Shown: piece by piece, positions 1 to 9,809 of the stretch
Position numbering within the stretch: position 1 is the stretch's first letter
How the letters are laid out: every line of letters starts with the position of its first letter
The notes under the pieces: model-generated
Databases searched by the model: none
What the model was told of the DNA's origin: nothing
What the model saw: only the letters and a program-made list of their open reading frames with translations
Position numbers and translations under genes: made by a program
Assembly (NCBI RefSeq): GCF_020991375.1
Contig: NZ_JAJLQZ010000008.1
Span: forward strand, 177,205 to 241,204
Source: Glycomyces amatae
Lineage (GTDB): Bacteria > Actinomycetota > Actinomycetes > Mycobacteriales > Micromonosporaceae
Reading direction: 5' to 3'
DNA: 64,000 bases

Positions 1-397
1 CGAGCGCGCCGCGGGCGGAGCCGCCCGCGCCGAGGACGGCGACCTCGTCGGCCGACTTCATGCCGGTCTCGGCGAGCGCGTCGACGATCCCGGGCGCGTC
101 GGTGTTGTCCGCGATGCGGCGGCCGCCGCGCAGGACGAGCGTGTTGGCCGCGCCGATCGCCTCGGCGACCTCGGTGGCCTCGTCGGCGACGTCGAGGGCG
201 ACCTCTTTGAGGGGCATGGTGAGCGAGAGCCCGGCCCAGTCGGAGTCGAGGCCGTCGACGAAGGCGGCGAGGCCGGACTCGTCGCACTCGTGGCGCGTGT
301 AGGTCCAGTCGGCGAGCCCGGCGGCCGCGTAGCCGGCGTTGTGGATGACCGGCGAGAGCGAGTGCTCGATGGGCTTGCCGAGGACGGCCGCGCGCAT
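1..397 (-). CDS. aroE: Shikimate dehydrogenase, 3' end cut by window edge
   Basis: Reduces 3-dehydroshikimate to shikimate with NADPH in aromatic amino acid synthesis; cytoplasmic. The visible N-terminal 132 residues contain the shikimate-binding motif LGKPIEHSLSPVIHN near the start, then GLSLTMPLKE with the catalytic Lys, GAANTLV, and the cofactor-site start DNTDAPG and VLGAGGSARGAL. The ATG overlaps the mltG stop by one base (TGATG), so the gene is probably translationally coupled to mltG. This mltG-aroE order is common in actinobacteria. The NADP-binding half lies outside the window. Confidence 0.93.
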   Translation of the reverse strand, partial: MRAAVLGKPIEHSLSPVIHNAGYAAAGLADWTYTRHECDESGLAAFVDGLDSDWAGLSLTMPLKEVALDVADEATEVAEAIGAANTLVLRGGRRIADNTDAPGIVDALAETGMKSADEVAVLGAGGSARGAL

Positions 398-1665
398 CAG
401 GCCATCCCGTTCGCTTGGGCGATTTCGGTGTTGTCCTCGTGGTCGTCGTGGTCGTGCGCGAAGAGGGCGCTGCCGTCCTCGTAGGCGGTCACGAAGAAGA
501 GCCAGTCGCCGTCGGCGGGGTTGGCGGCGGCTTCGAGCACTGCGGCGCCGGGGTTGGAGATGGGGGTCGGCATGTAGCCGGCGTTCTCCGGGGCGCTCGC
601 GGCCCAGGGGTTGTCGGGGTCGCGCATGACCTCGAACCAGTTGATGTCGGCGTGCGAGGTGATGGCCTCTTCGCCGTTGTACAGGCGCCCGTAGTTCCAG
701 ATCGCCTCGGACTCGAAGCAGTTGCAGTTGGTCTGCGCGTGGTCGATCCAGCTGAGGTAGAGCTTGTTGTACATGACCCGGGCGATCTTCGCGTCGTCTT
801 CGGCGATGCCGGACTCGGACTGGACGATCGAGGCGATCTGGAGCGCCATCCACGGGTAGATCTTGAACTCCCCGTTGGTGGGCGGGTTGAACGTCTGCTC
901 GCCCAGGGTGCTGGGGTCGAAGTCGGGGTCGGGGTCCTCGATGTTCTGGATGTCCTCGAGGAAGCCGATCTCGTCGATGACCTTGTTGAACTGGTCGATC
1001 ATCGCCGAGAGCATCTCCGCGGCGGTCCACTCCTCGTCGAACTCGTACGTCGACGGAAAGAGGAAGCCCTCGACGGACTTGACCTGGCGGTCGCCGAAGC
1101 CCTCGAACCAGATCGGGTCGACTCCGAGCGCCTCGGGGTCCTCGGCCGCGGCCTCGAACTCCTCGACGGGGACGCCGGTGTGGTCGGAGAGGGCCTGGAA
1201 GACCTCGAAGATACGGTAGCCCTCGGGGATGGTGACCGCGTTGGTCAGCCGGTTCTCGGGGGCGAGGAGGAACGCCAGCGCGGAGGCCGCGGACATCTCG
1301 GCCTGCATCTTGTAGGTGCCCGGCTGGATGCCCGTGCCGGAGTCGCCGTCGTCCTCGGAGGCGTTGAGGAAGGCCTTCGCGGAGGCGACGACGCCCTGCT
1401 CCTCGAGTTCGCCCGCGATGTCGGAGACGAGCCAGCCGTCCTCGACGGTGACGACCACTTCGGTGCCGTTGCCGTCGCCGGTGAAGTCCTCGGCGATGAA
1501 GTACTCCTTGACGACGTTGTTGTAGGCCCACCAGCCGCCAACGCCCAGGACTCCGAAGAGGGCCACGACCAGGGTCATGGCGATCAGGGACTTGCCGGAG
1601 TCCTTGCGGCGGTGGCTGCGTGGCGCAGCCGCGCGCTCGTCCTCGGTCCTGAAGTCGCCGAGCAT
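397..1665 (-). CDS. mltG: Endolytic murein transglycosylase MltG (YceG-like)
   Basis: A membrane-anchored lytic transglycosylase that cuts nascent glycan strands and so sets peptidoglycan chain length. From this start it has 422 residues: a short basic cytoplasmic segment, one membrane helix at about 26-47, then the YceG fold outside the membrane. Visible family motifs are EGFLFPSTYEF at about 200-210, the active-site block ASIVQSESG with the conserved Glu at about 285, and the C-terminal PTPISNPG. I chose the ATG at 1665 because GGAGG lies 9 nt upstream; an upstream ATG at 1698 would overlap ruvX. A Cys-containing stretch (TNCNCF, about 313-318) is unusual. The gene lies 8 nt after ruvX. Confidence 0.92.
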   Translation of the reverse strand: MLGDFRTEDERAAAPRSHRRKDSGKSLIAMTLVVALFGVLGVGGWWAYNNVVKEYFIAEDFTGDGNGTEVVVTVEDGWLVSDIAGELEEQGVVASAKAFLNASEDDGDSGTGIQPGTYKMQAEMSAASALAFLLAPENRLTNAVTIPEGYRIFEVFQALSDHTGVPVEEFEAAAEDPEALGVDPIWFEGFGDRQVKSVEGFLFPSTYEFDEEWTAAEMLSAMIDQFNKVIDEIGFLEDIQNIEDPDPDFDPSTLGEQTFNPPTNGEFKIYPWMALQIASIVQSESGIAEDDAKIARVMYNKLYLSWIDHAQTNCNCFESEAIWNYGRLYNGEEAITSHADINWFEVMRDPDNPWAASAPENAGYMPTPISNPGAAVLEAAANPADGDWLFFVTAYEDGSALFAHDHDDHEDNTEIAQANGMA

Positions 1666-1673
1666 CCCGTTCC

Positions 1674-2168
1674 CTACCTCCGCCGCCGGTCCAACCATTG
1701 CTGGAGGATCTCCACCGCCGCCGCCTGATCGACGATGGAGCGCTTGCGCCTGCCGCGGACGCCGCCTTCATTGAGTCTGCGGGTCGCGACGGCGGTGGTC
1801 ATGCGCTCGTCGGTCAGGGTCACCGGAACGGGTGAGACGTGGTCGGCGAACCGCTCCACCCAGGCACGGGTGTGAGCCGCGGCCGGCCCCTCCTCACCCG
1901 AAAGAGTAACGGGTAGACCGACGACGATTTCCACCACATCGTATTCCCGGGCCGTTTCGGCGATTTCTTTGATATCGGAGGGAATGTCCCCACCAGCGGT
2001 TTTGAGGTCGCGACGGACCGTCGCCACCGGCGTGGCGAGGAGGCCGTCGGGGTCGCACACCGCGACGCCGACCCGGGCCTTGCCGAGGTCGACGCCGAGA
2101 CGGCGGCCCCGCCGCCACTCGGCCTCCTCGGGCCGAGCGGCGGCGGGGCCGTTCGCTTCGTCTTCCAC
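1674..2168 (-). CDS. ruvX: RuvX/YqgF RNase H-fold nuclease
   Basis: Putative Holliday-junction resolvase-like or pre-16S rRNA processing nuclease of the YqgF family (164 residues). The N-terminal RNase H strand LGVDLGKARVGVAVCDP carries the first catalytic Asp, EIVVGLP carries the conserved Glu region, and LTDERMTT and SIVDQAAAVEIL are typical of the C-terminal half. The first 18 residues are a charged extension. It starts 4 nt after the alaS stop and runs into mltG, so alaS-ruvX-mltG-aroE form one operon. Confidence 0.9.
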   Translation of the reverse strand: MEDEANGPAAARPEEAEWRRGRRLGVDLGKARVGVAVCDPDGLLATPVATVRRDLKTAGGDIPSDIKEIAETAREYDVVEIVVGLPVTLSGEEGPAAAHTRAWVERFADHVSPVPVTLTDERMTTAVATRRLNEGGVRGRRKRSIVDQAAAVEILQQWLDRRRR

Positions 2169-2172
2169 AGGT

Positions 2173-4854
2173 CTACGCGGCGATGGCGCGGACGACCGCG
2201 TCCAGCAGCTGCGGGGCCTGGTCGGCGGGGACGCCGCCGCCCTGGGCGATCTCGTCGTTGCCGCCGCCCTTGCCCGACAGCGCGGCCTTGACGAGGGCCG
2301 CCGCCGAGACGTGCTGGGCCTTCGCGGCCGCGTTCACCGCGACGACGATGCTGGCCTTGCCGCCGGCGGTCGCCACGACCGCCGCGACGCCCGGCTCGCC
2401 CTCGGGCAGGTGCCCGCGGATCTGGGTCGCGAGGTTGCGGACGTCGCCGCCCTTGGTGCCCTCGGGCGCCTGGAGCGCGGCGACCTTGACGGCCCCGACC
2501 TGCTTCGCGGAGGCGGCGAACTCGGCGGCGCGGCCGGAGACGGCCTTCGCCTGGAGGGCCGCGAGCTCCCGCTCGGCGTCCTTGGAGCGTTGCAGGATCG
2601 CGCGGACGCGCTCGAGGACGTCGCCTCTTTGGGCGCCGATCTCCTCGGCGATCTGCGAGACGAGGTCGCGCTCGCGCGCCAGGTACTTGTAGGCCTCCAT
2701 GCCGGTGGCGGCCTCGACGCGGCGCTGGCCGGAGCCGACCGAGGACTCGCCGGTGAGGACGAGCGGGCCGATCTGGGCCGAGTGCGACACGTGGGTGCCG
2801 CCGCAGAGCTCGCGGGACCAGGGGCCGCCGATCTCGACGACGCGGACGGTCTCGTCGTAGGTCTCGCCGAACAGCGCGACCGCGCCGAACTCCTTGGCCT
2901 CGGGGAGCGTCATGTACTTGACGGCGACCGGGAGGTCGTCGCGGACGGCCCGGTTGGAGACCTCCTCGATCTCGCTGCGGGTCTCGTCGGAGAGCTTCGA
3001 GCGCCACGAGAAGTCCAGGCGCAGGTATCCGGGCCGGTTGAACGAGCCGGACTGGAGCGCGGACGGGCCGAGCACCTCGCGCAGGGCCGCGTGGACCACG
3101 TGGGTGCCCGAGTGGGCCTGGCGGGCGCCGAGGCGCCACTCCTGGTCCACGGTCGCCTCGACCGAGGCGTCCAGGACGAGGTCGCCCTCGAGGACGCGCA
3201 CCTTGTGGACCACGAGCTTCTTGACCGGGCGCTGGACGTCGAGGACCTCGGCGAACAGGCTCGGGCCGACGAGCTTGCCGGCGTCGGCGTGCTGGCCGCC
3301 GGACTCGGCGTAGAACGGGGTCCGGTCGAGCACGACCTCGACGATGTCGCCGGCCCTGGCCACCGGGACGGACTGGCCGTCCTTGAGCAGGCCGATGACG
3401 CGGGACTCGGTCTCGAGGGTCTCGTAGGCCCTCCAGTCGGTCGGGCCCTGCTCCTGGAGGAGGCTCCAGTACGCGGACAGGTCGGCGTGGCCGGTCTTGC
3501 GGGCGGCCGCGTCGGCCTTGGCGCGCTGCCGCTGCTCGGTCATGAGCCGGCGGAACGCGTCCTGGTCGACCGAGAGGCCCTGCTCCTCGGCCATCTCCAG
3601 GGTCAGGTCGATCGGGAAGCCGTACGTGTCGTGCAGCTCGAACGCCTTGGCGCCGGAGAGGGTCCCGCCGCCCTCGGTCTTGGTCTCGGTGACCGCGACG
3701 TCGAGGATGGCGGTGCCGTGCTTGAGGGTCTTGAGGAAGGCCTCCTCCTCGCCGTAGGCGTAGGAGGAGATCCGGTCGAAGTCGGTGCGCAGCTCGGGGT
3801 AGGCGGTGGCCATGCGCTCGAGCGCGACCGGCAGCAGCTCGGGCATCGCCGGCTTGTCGTAGCCGAGGAGGCGCACCGAGCGGATGGCGCGTCGCATGAT
3901 GCGGCGCAGCACGTAGCCGCGGCCCTCGTTCGAGGGCACGACGCCGTCGCCGATGAGCATGAGGCTCGAGCGGACGTGGTCGGCGATGATGCGGAAGCGC
4001 ACGTCGTCCGGGTGCGACTCGGAGGCGGTCTGCGAGGTCGAGAGGCCGTAGCGCTTCCCGGTCAGCTCGGCGGCCTTGTCGATGATCGGGCGGACCTGGT
4101 CGGTCTCGTACATGTTGTCGACGCCCTGGAGGAGGGCGGCCATGCGCTCCAGGCCCATGCCGGTGTCGATGTTCTTCTTGGGCAGGTCGCCGAGGATCTC
4201 GTAGTCGGTCTTCGCCGGGCCCGCGCCGCGCTCCTGCTGCATGAACACGAGGTTCCAGAACTCGAGGTAGCGGTCCTCGTCGACCTCGGGGCCGCCTTCG
4301 GGGCCGTAGGCGGGGCCGCGGTCGTAGTACAGCTCCGAGCAGGGCCCGCAGGGGCCGGGGATGCCCATGGACCACATGTTGTCGGCCTGGCCGCGGCGCA
4401 CGATGCGGTCGAGCGGGAGCCCGATCTGCTTGTGCCAGATGTCGATCGCCTCGTCGTCGTCGAGGTAGACCGTGGCCCAGATGCGGTCGCCGTCCAGGCC
4501 GAGGCCGCCTTGCTCGACAGGCCCGGTGGTCAGGTCCCAGGCGAAGCGGATCGCCTGGTCCTTGAAGTAGTCCCCGAAGGAGAAGTTGCCGTTCATCTGG
4601 AAGAACGTGCCGTGGCGGGAGGTCTTGCCGACCTCGTCGATGTCGGGGGTGCGCAGGCACTTCTGCACCGACGTCGCCCGGTCCCACGGCGGGGCCGCCT
4701 GACCGAGGAAGTAGGGCACGAACTGGACCATGCCCGCGTTGATGAACAGCAGGTTCGGGTCCTCGATGGCCGGCAGCGGTGCGCTGGGGACCACCGTATG
4801 GCCGTTGGACTCGAAGAACTTCAGAAATCGGCGTTGGATTTCAGCGGTCTCCAT
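2173..4854 (-). CDS. alaS: Alanine--tRNA ligase
   Basis: Charges tRNA-Ala; class II synthetase with editing. It is 893 residues, normal for the family. Residues 1-240 hold the class II catalytic core (GMVQFVPYF near 41, [11 protein letters not shown] near 88-98, TGMGLERMA near 231). The editing domain shows the zinc-type motifs SGTHVVH (582-588) and CGGTHVSH (684-691), and the C-Ala region ends in a Gly-rich tail. The ATG has AAGGAGGTG upstream. It is the second major gene of the minus-strand run entering the ruvX-mltG-aroE operon. Confidence 0.97.
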   Translation of the reverse strand: METAEIQRRFLKFFESNGHTVVPSAPLPAIEDPNLLFINAGMVQFVPYFLGQAAPPWDRATSVQKCLRTPDIDEVGKTSRHGTFFQMNGNFSFGDYFKDQAIRFAWDLTTGPVEQGGLGLDGDRIWATVYLDDDEAIDIWHKQIGLPLDRIVRRGQADNMWSMGIPGPCGPCSELYYDRGPAYGPEGGPEVDEDRYLEFWNLVFMQQERGAGPAKTDYEILGDLPKKNIDTGMGLERMAALLQGVDNMYETDQVRPIIDKAAELTGKRYGLSTSQTASESHPDDVRFRIIADHVRSSLMLIGDGVVPSNEGRGYVLRRIMRRAIRSVRLLGYDKPAMPELLPVALERMATAYPELRTDFDRISSYAYGEEEAFLKTLKHGTAILDVAVTETKTEGGGTLSGAKAFELHDTYGFPIDLTLEMAEEQGLSVDQDAFRRLMTEQRQRAKADAAARKTGHADLSAYWSLLQEQGPTDWRAYETLETESRVIGLLKDGQSVPVARAGDIVEVVLDRTPFYAESGGQHADAGKLVGPSLFAEVLDVQRPVKKLVVHKVRVLEGDLVLDASVEATVDQEWRLGARQAHSGTHVVHAALREVLGPSALQSGSFNRPGYLRLDFSWRSKLSDETRSEIEEVSNRAVRDDLPVAVKYMTLPEAKEFGAVALFGETYDETVRVVEIGGPWSRELCGGTHVSHSAQIGPLVLTGESSVGSGQRRVEAATGMEAYKYLARERDLVSQIAEEIGAQRGDVLERVRAILQRSKDAERELAALQAKAVSGRAAEFAASAKQVGAVKVAALQAPEGTKGGDVRNLATQIRGHLPEGEPGVAAVVATAGGKASIVVAVNAAAKAQHVSAAALVKAALSGKGGGNDEIAQGGGVPADQAPQLLDAVVRAIAA

Positions 4855-4873
4855 GGGGCACCTCCTTCAAGGT

Positions 4874-5167
4874 CTAGTGGCGACGGCCGGGCAGGGCCCG
4901 GTCGTCGTCGTCTTCGTCGTCGGCGAGCAGCGGGGTGATGTCCTCGCCGCGCTCGATCGCGTCGTGCAGCTCGGCCTCCTTGGCCTGGCGCGCCTCGGAC
5001 ACGTCCGCCCAGAACGCTTTGAGCGAATGCCTCATTTCAGCACCGGCGTCGCCCACCCGCTCGGCGACCCCGCCGGGAGTGACCGAGTGCGCGGCCTTGG
5101 TGAGCTTGCGGACCGCGACCACGCCGACGGCGATGCCGATGCCTACCCAGATCATCCGTTTCAACAC
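4874..5167 (-). CDS. Small membrane-anchored protein, DUF6167-like
   Basis: A 97-residue protein of unknown function. An N-terminal hydrophobic segment (about residues 5-20) is followed by a basic and then strongly acidic tail (DDEDDDD). Proteins of this shape sit just upstream of alaS in many actinobacteria, and I infer membership of that DUF6167-like group from position and layout. The start is GTG, with AGGAG 5 nt upstream. Only 19 nt separate it from alaS, so it is probably cotranscribed. Confidence 0.7.
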   Translation of the reverse strand: MLKRMIWVGIGIAVGVVAVRKLTKAAHSVTPGGVAERVGDAGAEMRHSLKAFWADVSEARQAKEAELHDAIERGEDITPLLADDEDDDDRALPGRRH

Positions 5168-5241
5168 GGGAGCTCCTGACTCGATGTTCGCCGATGCTCT
5201 GCGCCGGCGCCAGTCGATTTACCTCGGACGGACCGCCGCGG

Positions 5242-5751
5242 CTACCGCTCGGCCTTCCGGCGGGCCTTGGCGGCGCGCTTGGCCTCGCGCTTGGTCTGGC
5301 GGGAGGCCTCGACCATGCGGCGGACCTGGTCCTCGTCGACGCCCTGGTTGCGCTTCTTGACCGCGGTGCGCAGGCCGAACCCGAACGCGGCGGCCTTCAC
5401 CAGCGGCGAGCCGATCGCGGAGACGATCAGGCTCGTGACGTTGGCGACGTTCGAGGAGACGTGGGCGGCGTTCTCGGTGATCGAGGAGACCTTCTCGAGC
5501 TCGCCCTCGACCTGCACGAGCGAGGCGTTGACGTTGTCGAGGGTGGTGTTGGCGTTGCGCAGGATCGGGCCGATCTCGTGGTCGACCTTGTCGAGCACGC
5601 TGTTGACCCGGTTGAGGGTGGCGGTGGCCTTGCGGATCAGGCCGAGCGCGAGCATCAGCAGGAAGATGAAGAGCGCGACCGCGATGATCAGGAGCGCTAC
5701 CTCCCACAGCCCGACGTTCTGGAACTCCACTGCCAACGTCTCGCCTGGCAC
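5242..5751 (-). CDS. DUF948 domain membrane protein
   Basis: About 169 residues. One membrane helix (VALLIIAVALFIFLLMLALG, near the N-terminus) is followed by a long amphipathic helical region rich in V/L heptads (RVNSVLDKVDHEIGPIL, NTTLDNVNASLVQVEGEL), as in DUF948 proteins, and a basic C-terminus. The function is unknown; the family resembles a bitopic coiled-coil protein. I favour the GTG start at 5751 because AAGGGGG precedes it. An in-frame ATG at 5775 has no comparable site. It is part of the alaS gene run. Confidence 0.8.
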   Translation of the reverse strand: MPGETLAVEFQNVGLWEVALLIIAVALFIFLLMLALGLIRKATATLNRVNSVLDKVDHEIGPILRNANTTLDNVNASLVQVEGELEKVSSITENAAHVSSNVANVTSLIVSAIGSPLVKAAAFGFGLRTAVKKRNQGVDEDQVRRMVEASRQTKREAKRAAKARRKAER

Positions 5752-5906
5752 AGCTCTTCCCCCTTGCTGAAGCATTGACCGACCGGAGCGGCTGATGATG
5801 AATCCCGGTATTCGCGTAAGAGCGACGCAGCCCCGACCTTACCTTGCGGGACCGGACATCCGGCGCAACGGGGCGCGTCGGTCCACAGTCCAGTGCGCGC
5901 GGGCCC

Positions 5907-6461
5907 TCAGCGGGGGTCCGCGGCGGCGCGCTCCTCGGCGAGGCGCGGCAGCGCGGCCTGGGAGGCCACCACGGCGGTCACCTCGGCGCCGACGCACAGC
6001 GCGTACCGGTCGCCGCACTCGACGGGGACGACCCAGAGTTCGAGGTACAGCTCGTCGCGGGTGTAGCAGCCCTCTTCGCCGAGGCCGCCGACGCACAGGC
6101 CCGGGTCGGCCGGGACCCACCCGGCGTTCAGGGCGGCCTCCCAGTACTCGCGGGCCGTGTCCTCCACGGTGCCCTCGGAGGTCCAGGTGCGCATCCGCAC
6201 CCGGCACTCCCCCAGGCACCAGCGGCTGCCGTAGGTCTCCTCGCGCACTGTGGCGGCGGCCCAGCCGGGGACCGCGAGCTCGTCGGCGGCGCGGCGCGTG
6301 GGGTCGACCGTGACCGCCCGGCCGAAGAACAGGACCGCCGCGACCAGCAGCACCGCCGAGACGCCGACGGCGATCACGCTCATGCGCAGCCGCTCGATGC
6401 GCGCCCCCGTGTGCTCCAGGGCGGCCGCGAGCCGGCTGGAGCCGCTCGGGCGGTCAGTCAT
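5907..6461 (-). CDS. Hypothetical single-pass membrane protein
   Basis: 184 residues that I do not recognise. A cytoplasmic N-terminus of about 26 residues is followed by a membrane helix (about 28-47) and an outer domain with five cysteines (in CLGECR, LCVGG, EGC and ECGD..LCVG contexts) that may form disulfides. Its first 8 nt overlap the end of rarA, which suggests coupling to that gene. No catalytic motif is visible. Confidence 0.65.
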   Translation of the reverse strand: MTDRPSGSSRLAAALEHTGARIERLRMSVIAVGVSAVLLVAAVLFFGRAVTVDPTRRAADELAVPGWAAATVREETYGSRWCLGECRVRMRTWTSEGTVEDTAREYWEAALNAGWVPADPGLCVGGLGEEGCYTRDELYLELWVVPVECGDRYALCVGAEVTAVVASQAALPRLAEERAAADPR

Positions 6462-7842
6462 CGCCCGGCTTCCGGTCGGGGGCCTGCCGCACGATCCGGC
6501 GGAGCTTCTCCAGGCGGTCGGCGATCTCGGCCTCGCGGCCGTGCCGGGTCGGCCGGTAGTAGTCGCGCCCGGCGACCACGTCGGGGGCGTACCGCTGCGG
6601 GACGACGCCGCGGGGGTCGTCGTGCGGGTAGACGTAGGCCGCGCCGTGGCCGAGGCTCCCGGCGCCCTTGTAGTGGGCGTCGCGCAGGTCCGGCGGAACG
6701 GGGCCGACCCTGCCCTGGCGCACGTCGCCGATGGCCTCGTCGATCGCGGTGATGACCGCGTTGGACTTCGGGGCGGTCGCCAGGTGGGCGACGGCCTGGG
6801 CGAGGTTGATGCGGGCCTCGGGCATGCCGATGCGCTCCACGGCGGTGGCGGCGGCCGTGGCGGTCTGGAGCGCGGTCGGGTCGGCCATGCCGACGTCCTC
6901 GGACGCGAAGACCACCAGGCGGCGGGCGATGAACCGCGGGTCCTCCCCCGCGACGACCATGCGCGCGAGGTAGTGCATCGCGGCGTCGACGTCGGAGCCG
7001 CGGAGGCTCTTGATGAAGGCGCTGGCGACGTCGTAGTGGCCGTCCCCGTCGCGGTCGTAGCGGACGGCGGCGGTGTCGATGGCGGCCTCGACGACGGCGA
7101 CGGTGATCTCGGGCCCGCCCTCGGTCCCCTGGACGGTGAGGGCGGCGGCCTCCAGGGCGGTGAGGGCCTTGCGGGCGTCCCCGGCGGCGGTGCGCACCAG
7201 GTGCTCGCGGGCCTCGTCGGTGAGGGTCGCGGAGCCGCCCAGGCCGCGCTCGTCGGCGACGGCGCGGTCGACGAGCTCGCCGACGTCGGTGGCGTCGAGT
7301 TCGCGCAGGGTGAGGAGCACGCAGCGGCTCACCAGGGGCGCGACCACGGAGAAGTAGGGGTTCTCGGTGGTGGCGGCCAGGAGGGTGATGGTGCGGTCCT
7401 CGACGGCGCCCAGGAGGGAGTCCTGCTGGGTCTTGGTGAAGCGGTGGACCTCGTCGATGAAGAGGATCGTCTGCGGGCCGCCGGTGCGGCGGACGCGGCG
7501 GGCCTCGTCGATCGCCGCGCGGACGTCCTTGACGCCGGAGTTGAGCGCCGACATCGCGCGGAAGCGCCGGTCGCCCGACTGGGCCACGAGGTGGGCGATG
7601 GTGGTCTTGCCGGAGCCGGGCGGGCCCCACAGGATCACCGAGAGCGGCTGGCGGCCCTCGACCACCTGTCGCAGCGGCGAGCCGGGGCCGAGGAGGTGGT
7701 CCTGGCCGACGAGTTCATCGAGCGCGCGGGGGCGCATGCGCACGGCCAGCGGCTCGTCGCCGGTGGCCGCTCCGGTGCCGAGGATGCCCGAGCCCTGCGG
7801 CTCAGGTGATCCGGCGATTTCGAACAAGCCTGGTGCGTCCAT
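6454..7842 (-). CDS. rarA: Replication-associated recombination protein A (MgsA/WRIP1-type AAA+ ATPase)
   Basis: A clamp-loader-like AAA+ ATPase that acts at stalled forks. The core shows [18 protein letters not shown], Walker [10 protein letters not shown], Walker [11 protein letters not shown], sensor 1 LLAATTENP and the C-terminal tetramerisation part with [14 protein letters not shown]. The ATG at 7842 gives an N-terminus ([10 protein letters not shown]) that matches the family. A -10-like TACGCT at 7852-7857 would place the transcript start just before it, which argues against the in-frame ATG at 7863. It overlaps the downstream hypothetical by 8 nt and is divergent from cstA. Confidence 0.92.
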   Translation of the reverse strand: MDAPGLFEIAGSPEPQGSGILGTGAATGDEPLAVRMRPRALDELVGQDHLLGPGSPLRQVVEGRQPLSVILWGPPGSGKTTIAHLVAQSGDRRFRAMSALNSGVKDVRAAIDEARRVRRTGGPQTILFIDEVHRFTKTQQDSLLGAVEDRTITLLAATTENPYFSVVAPLVSRCVLLTLRELDATDVGELVDRAVADERGLGGSATLTDEAREHLVRTAAGDARKALTALEAAALTVQGTEGGPEITVAVVEAAIDTAAVRYDRDGDGHYDVASAFIKSLRGSDVDAAMHYLARMVVAGEDPRFIARRLVVFASEDVGMADPTALQTATAAATAVERIGMPEARINLAQAVAHLATAPKSNAVITAIDEAIGDVRQGRVGPVPPDLRDAHYKGAGSLGHGAAYVYPHDDPRGVVPQRYAPDVVAGRDYYRPTRHGREAEIADRLEKLRRIVRQAPDRKPGDD

Positions 7843-7929
7843 GTCCCCATCAGCGTAAGGCATGTGCGTGAGCGAACCGCAGATCCGCGTGCGAAGCGGG
7901 AGGTTCGCCGCTTTCCCGCACGGAAGGCA

Positions 7930-7964
7930 TTGACAGGCATGATTCCATCCCTCTACCGTGGTAG
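7930..7964 (+). promoter_or_regulatory. cstA promoter with palindrome over the -10
   Basis: TTGACA (7930-7935) and TACCGT (7954-7959) are separated by 18 nt, a strong sigma-A-type promoter. The 12-bp palindrome CTACCGTGGTAG (7953-7964) covers the -10 and could be an operator. The predicted start near 7966 leaves a leader of about 40 nt before the chosen cstA ATG. Confidence 0.6.
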
Positions 7965-8008
7965 CACCTCGGTGTTGCCCACATCACACAACACATTGGG
8001 AGGCAATG

Positions 8009-9754
8009 ATGCCCGCAATGGTCCTGGCGATAGCGGTACTCGCGTTGTTCGCCTGCGGATTCCTCTTCTACGCCCGCTACCTCTCGCAGAAGGTCTACCG
8101 GCTCGATCCGGCCTACGTGACGCCCGCGCACCGGTTCAACGACGGCGTCGACTTCGTCCCCACCAACAAGCACGTCCTCTTCGGCCACCACTTCACCTCG
8201 GTGGCCGGGGCCGCCCCCATCGTCGGCCCCGCCATCGCCGTCTACTGGGGCTGGCTCCCGGCCCTCGTCTGGATCGTCGTCGGCACCATCGTCGCCGCCG
8301 GCGTCCACGACATGGGCGCCCTGGTGCTCTCCGTGCGGCACAAGGCCAAGGGCATCGGCACGCTCACCAAGGACGTGATCGGCCCCCGGGCCGGGACGCT
8401 GTTCCTGGTGATCATCTTCTTCCTGCTCACCCTGGTGAACGCCGTGTTCGCGGTGGTCATCGGCAACCTGCTGGTGGCCTACCCCGGCTCGGTGATCCCG
8501 ATCTTCGGCGAGATCCCGATCGCGATCGCCATCGGCTACTACGTGTACAAGCGGCGCGGCGCGGCCCTCGTGCCGAGCCTCCTGGGCGTCGCGGCCCTGT
8601 ACGTCCTCATCTGGATCGGCAACGAGGTGCCGGTCGACATCACGCCGCTCGCCGACGCGATCGGGGTCGACAACCCGCGCAACGTGTGGATCGTGATCCT
8701 GTTCGTCTACTGCTTCATCGCCGCGCGCATACCGGTGTGGGTGCTGCTCCAGCCGCGGGACTACATCAACTCCCACCAGCTGTTCGTGGCGCTCGCGCTG
8801 GTGCTGCTCGGCGTCGGCGTCGGCTGGAACACCGTCGTCGCCCCCGCGCTCAACACCGTCCCCGAGGACAGCCCGAGCATGTGGCCGTTCCTGTTCATCA
8901 CCGTCGCGTGCGGCGCGATCTCCGGGTTCCACTGCCTGGTCTCGTCCGGGACCTCCTCGAAGCAGCTCGACAAGGAGACCGACGCGAAGTACGTCGGCTA
9001 CGGCGGCGCCCTCGGCGAGGGCACGCTGGCGCTGTGCTCGATCCTGGCCGTCAGCGCGGGAGTCGCGGCCACGCAGGCCGACTGGAAGGCGCTCTACCCG
9101 GACTTCGCGACCGCCTCGGGCGGCGCGACCTCGAACTTCGTGGGCGGGATCGCGGTGTTCGCGAACAACCTCGGCATCCCGCTCGACGTGGCGGCGGTCT
9201 TCGCCGCGGTCGTGGTGATCTCCTTCGCGGCCACCACGATGGACACCGGGGTCAGGTTGCAGCGCTACGTGGTCCAGGAGATCGCCGAGCTTGCCGGCTG
9301 GCGCTGGGCGGCGAACCGCCTGACGCTCGTCACCGCGATAGCGGTCCTCATCCCGCTCGGGCTGGCGCTGCTGCCGGGCGGCGAGGACGCCGGGTACGCC
9401 TTCGGGGTGCTGTGGCAGCTGTTCGGCACCACGAACCAGCTCCTGGCCGGGCTCGCGCTCGCCGTGATCGCGGTGTGGGTGACCAAGCGCCGCGCCAACC
9501 CGGTGGCGATCCTCGTCCCGCTGGTGTTCCTGGTCGGGATGACGACCTGGGCGCTCATCGAGAACCTCGTCAACTTCGTCGAGCAGGGCGAGTGGGTGCT
9601 CGCGCCGCTGGACGCGGTCATCTTCGCCCTGGCGGTCTGGATGATCGTCGAGGCCGCCCGCGGCCTGGCCGCGGCGTGGAAGGACCGGCGGGGGCCGGCG
9701 CGCACGGCCCCGTCCGAGGACGACGAGGAGGTGCCCGCGAAGGCCGCCGACTGA
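8009..9754 (+). CDS. cstA: Carbon starvation protein CstA (pyruvate/peptide-linked transporter)
   Basis: A polytopic membrane transporter of the CstA family, linked in other bacteria to pyruvate and peptide uptake during carbon limitation. The 581 residues match the shorter Gram-positive form and lack the long C-terminal part of E. coli CstA. Family blocks visible are the N-terminal helix with YARYLSQKVYRL, TPAHRFNDGVDFVPTNK, HHFTSVAGAAPIVGPAIA, and SGTSSKQLDKETDAKYVGYG. The tail is charged. GGGAGG at 7998-8003 supports the ATG at 8009, though the ATG at 8006 is also possible. The gene is monocistronic and ends at a bidirectional hairpin. Confidence 0.93.
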   Translation: MPAMVLAIAVLALFACGFLFYARYLSQKVYRLDPAYVTPAHRFNDGVDFVPTNKHVLFGHHFTSVAGAAPIVGPAIAVYWGWLPALVWIVVGTIVAAGVHDMGALVLSVRHKAKGIGTLTKDVIGPRAGTLFLVIIFFLLTLVNAVFAVVIGNLLVAYPGSVIPIFGEIPIAIAIGYYVYKRRGAALVPSLLGVAALYVLIWIGNEVPVDITPLADAIGVDNPRNVWIVILFVYCFIAARIPVWVLLQPRDYINSHQLFVALALVLLGVGVGWNTVVAPALNTVPEDSPSMWPFLFITVACGAISGFHCLVSSGTSSKQLDKETDAKYVGYGGALGEGTLALCSILAVSAGVAATQADWKALYPDFATASGGATSNFVGGIAVFANNLGIPLDVAAVFAAVVVISFAATTMDTGVRLQRYVVQEIAELAGWRWAANRLTLVTAIAVLIPLGLALLPGGEDAGYAFGVLWQLFGTTNQLLAGLALAVIAVWVTKRRANPVAILVPLVFLVGMTTWALIENLVNFVEQGEWVLAPLDAVIFALAVWMIVEAARGLAAAWKDRRGPARTAPSEDDEEVPAKAAD

Positions 9755-9762
9755 GGCAGGAC

Positions 9763-9797
9763 GAAGGCCGCCGCACCGGTCCGGTGCGGCGGCCTTC
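9763..9797. terminator. Bidirectional hairpin between cstA and lipoprotein gene
   Basis: A perfect inverted repeat with 17-bp arms (GAAGGCCGCCGCACCGG) around one base lies between convergent stops. There is no long U-run, as usual for GC-rich actinobacterial terminators. Confidence 0.75.
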
Positions 9798-9809
9798 GGC
9801 GTCCAGGTG

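Noticed and set aside
1969..4938. Very long plus-strand open frame opposite alaS, and similar long frames opposite other genes
   Set aside because: Such frames come from GC-rich codon bias; their translations are low complexity, while the opposite strand gives a recognised protein.
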